Shown here: positions 63,255 through 64,000 of the stretch, one piece after another
Numbering within the stretch: the first letter of the stretch is position 1
Layout of the letters: the number at the start of each line of letters is the position of its first letter
Assembly: GCF_029961765.1 (NCBI RefSeq)
Contig: NZ_CP124681.1
Span: forward strand, 2,108,001-2,172,000
Reading direction: 5' to 3'
DNA from: Nocardioides sp. QY071
GTDB taxonomy: Bacteria > Actinomycetota > Actinomycetes > Propionibacteriales > Nocardioidaceae
Length of the DNA stretch: 64,000 nt
Notes under the pieces: generated by a model
What the model saw: the letters and a program-made list of their open reading frames with translations, nothing else
Databases searched by the model: none
What the model was told of the DNA's origin: nothing
Made by a program: the position numbers and the translations under genes

Positions 63255-64000
63255 AGGCGGTTTCAATCGGCTGTTGCAACTCCATGCGGGAAAGTGGAGG
63301 TTGCGCGGATGGCAGGAAAGCGTTTGACCGCTGAGAAGCGGTCGGTGATCGAGCGGGGTTATCGAGTTGGTCTGCCGCAGCGGACGATCGCAGCGTTGGT
63401 GGGGGTACATCCCTCGACGATCTCGCGTGAGCTGCGTCGACACCGGGCTACCGGGTACGGGTCAAGGTCGGTGCGAGGCCGGATCGCGCGCGGCGGCGGC
63501 AAGGGCTACCGGAATCGATATGACGCAGCCTCGGCCCAGGAGTTCGCCGATCGGCGGGCACGTCGGCGGTGCCGGCGCCGGCTTGACCATGGCCCGTTGC
63601 GGGAGAAGGTCTGGGAACTGCTGCGGGCCGACTGGTCCCCGCAGCAGATCGCGGCGATGCTGCCGGTGATGTTCCCCGATGACGAGGCGATGCGGGTGTC
63701 CCACGAGACGATCTACCAGGCGCTGTTCGTTCAGACCAAGGGCCAGCTCAAGCGGGAGCTCACACAGCACCTGCGTTCGAAGCGGATGCAACGAAAGCCG
63801 CAGGCCAGTGCCGCAAAACGCAGCAGCATCCGACTCAGTGATGATGTGCTGATCAGCGCACGTCCCGCCGAGGTAGAAGACCGCGCTGTACCTGGGCACT
63901 GGGAGGGTGACCTGCTGATGGGCGCCAAGGGCAAGGGGTCGATCATCACATTGGTGGAGCGCTCGAGCCGGTACGTGCTGCTGGCCCCGATCCCCGGCCG
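63255..64000 (+). mobile_element. IS30-family insertion sequence, left part
   Basis: The element encodes an IS30 transposase running off the window. The left end is placed near 63255-63265 from the break in the DUF222 frame and the sequence GGTTTCAATCGGCTGTTGCAAC, which looks like an IS30 terminal repeat; exact end, right repeat and target duplication cannot be seen. Confidence 0.8.
63309..64000 (+). CDS. IS30 family transposase, N-terminal 230 residues
   Basis: The frame is open from ATG 63309 to the end of the window. N-terminal HTH (LTAEKRSVIERGYRVGLPQRTIAALVGVHPSTISRELRRH), second conserved block WSPQQIAAMLP, SHETIYQALFVQ, and the start of the DDE catalytic domain HWEGDLLMGAKGKGSIITLVERSSRY with the first catalytic Asp. 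Typical IS30 transposases are 320-400 residues, so about two thirds is present. No frameshift or stop occurs in the visible part. Confidence 0.93.
   Translation, partial: MAGKRLTAEKRSVIERGYRVGLPQRTIAALVGVHPSTISRELRRHRATGYGSRSVRGRIARGGGKGYRNRYDAASAQEFADRRARRRCRRRLDHGPLREKVWELLRADWSPQQIAAMLPVMFPDDEAMRVSHETIYQALFVQTKGQLKRELTQHLRSKRMQRKPQASAAKRSSIRLSDDVLISARPAEVEDRAVPGHWEGDLLMGAKGKGSIITLVERSSRYVLLAPIPG

Overview
The window comes from the chromosome of a high-GC actinomycete, most likely a Nocardioidaceae member (Nocardioides or a close relative). This rests on the very high GC, GTG starts, the actinobacterial blocks panB-nadE-glnA2-glnE and lprG-P55 transporter, DUF222/HNH genes and frequent leaderless promoters. 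No phylogenetic search was possible. There is no tRNA, rRNA or CRISPR array that I can see.

Layout. 1-875: end of a type II topoisomerase B subunit (ParE-like) and a GNAT gene. 900-6008: a LysR regulator divergent from four genes (SfnG, an acyl-CoA-dehydrogenase-fold monooxygenase, SsuD/MsuD, flavin reductase) that together could take dimethyl sulfone to sulfite. 6028-11843: small protein, beta-carbonic anhydrase, then on the minus strand parC, lprG lipoprotein and a P55-like exporter. 11914-21364: GNAT/acyl-CoA synthetase fusion, DUF5998, phosphodiesterase, thymidine kinase, a secreted lytic-transglycosylase-like protein, M3 peptidase, and an AbiEi/DUF559-like protein. 21416-34165: sugar dehydrogenase, panB, VOC protein, nadE, a cysteine-rich HTH regulator coupled to a ThDP enzyme, a secreted protein, glnA2 and glnE. 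34392-37739: an unknown polytopic membrane protein, a hydratase and a carboxylesterase. 37780-39739: a DUF222/HNH gene and a repeat-rich gap. 39740-47723: a membrane glycosyltransferase with a small partner, divergent from a PAS-PAS-GGDEF-EAL protein; an acyl-CoA dehydrogenase/MpaB pair controlled by a TetR regulator; and a MASE1-GGDEF cyclase. 47792-51872 (minus): a tandem glycine riboswitch driving gcvT-gcvH-lipA-sdaA. 51964-61746: an unusual SDR, a secreted nuclease/phosphatase, UBP zinc finger, acyl-CoA carboxylase subunit, PNPOx-like protein, 5'-3' exonuclease, a long acyl-CoA dehydrogenase, SRPBCC protein and methyltransferase. 61835-64000: a second DUF222/HNH gene whose 5' end abuts an IS30-family element that runs off the window.

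How it works together. The clearest functional units are: sulfur scavenging from organosulfur compounds (LysR, SfnG, monooxygenase, SsuD/MsuD, flavin reductase); glycine breakdown towards pyruvate under a glycine riboswitch (GcvT, GcvH, lipoyl synthase, serine deaminase); nitrogen control (GlnA2, GlnE); and a probable c-di-GMP-regulated polysaccharide synthase. About fourteen genes begin with a TAnnnT box 6-7 bases before the start codon, so leaderless transcription is a common mode here. A small hairpin repeat (REP-like) occurs three times, twice inside genes and read in frame.
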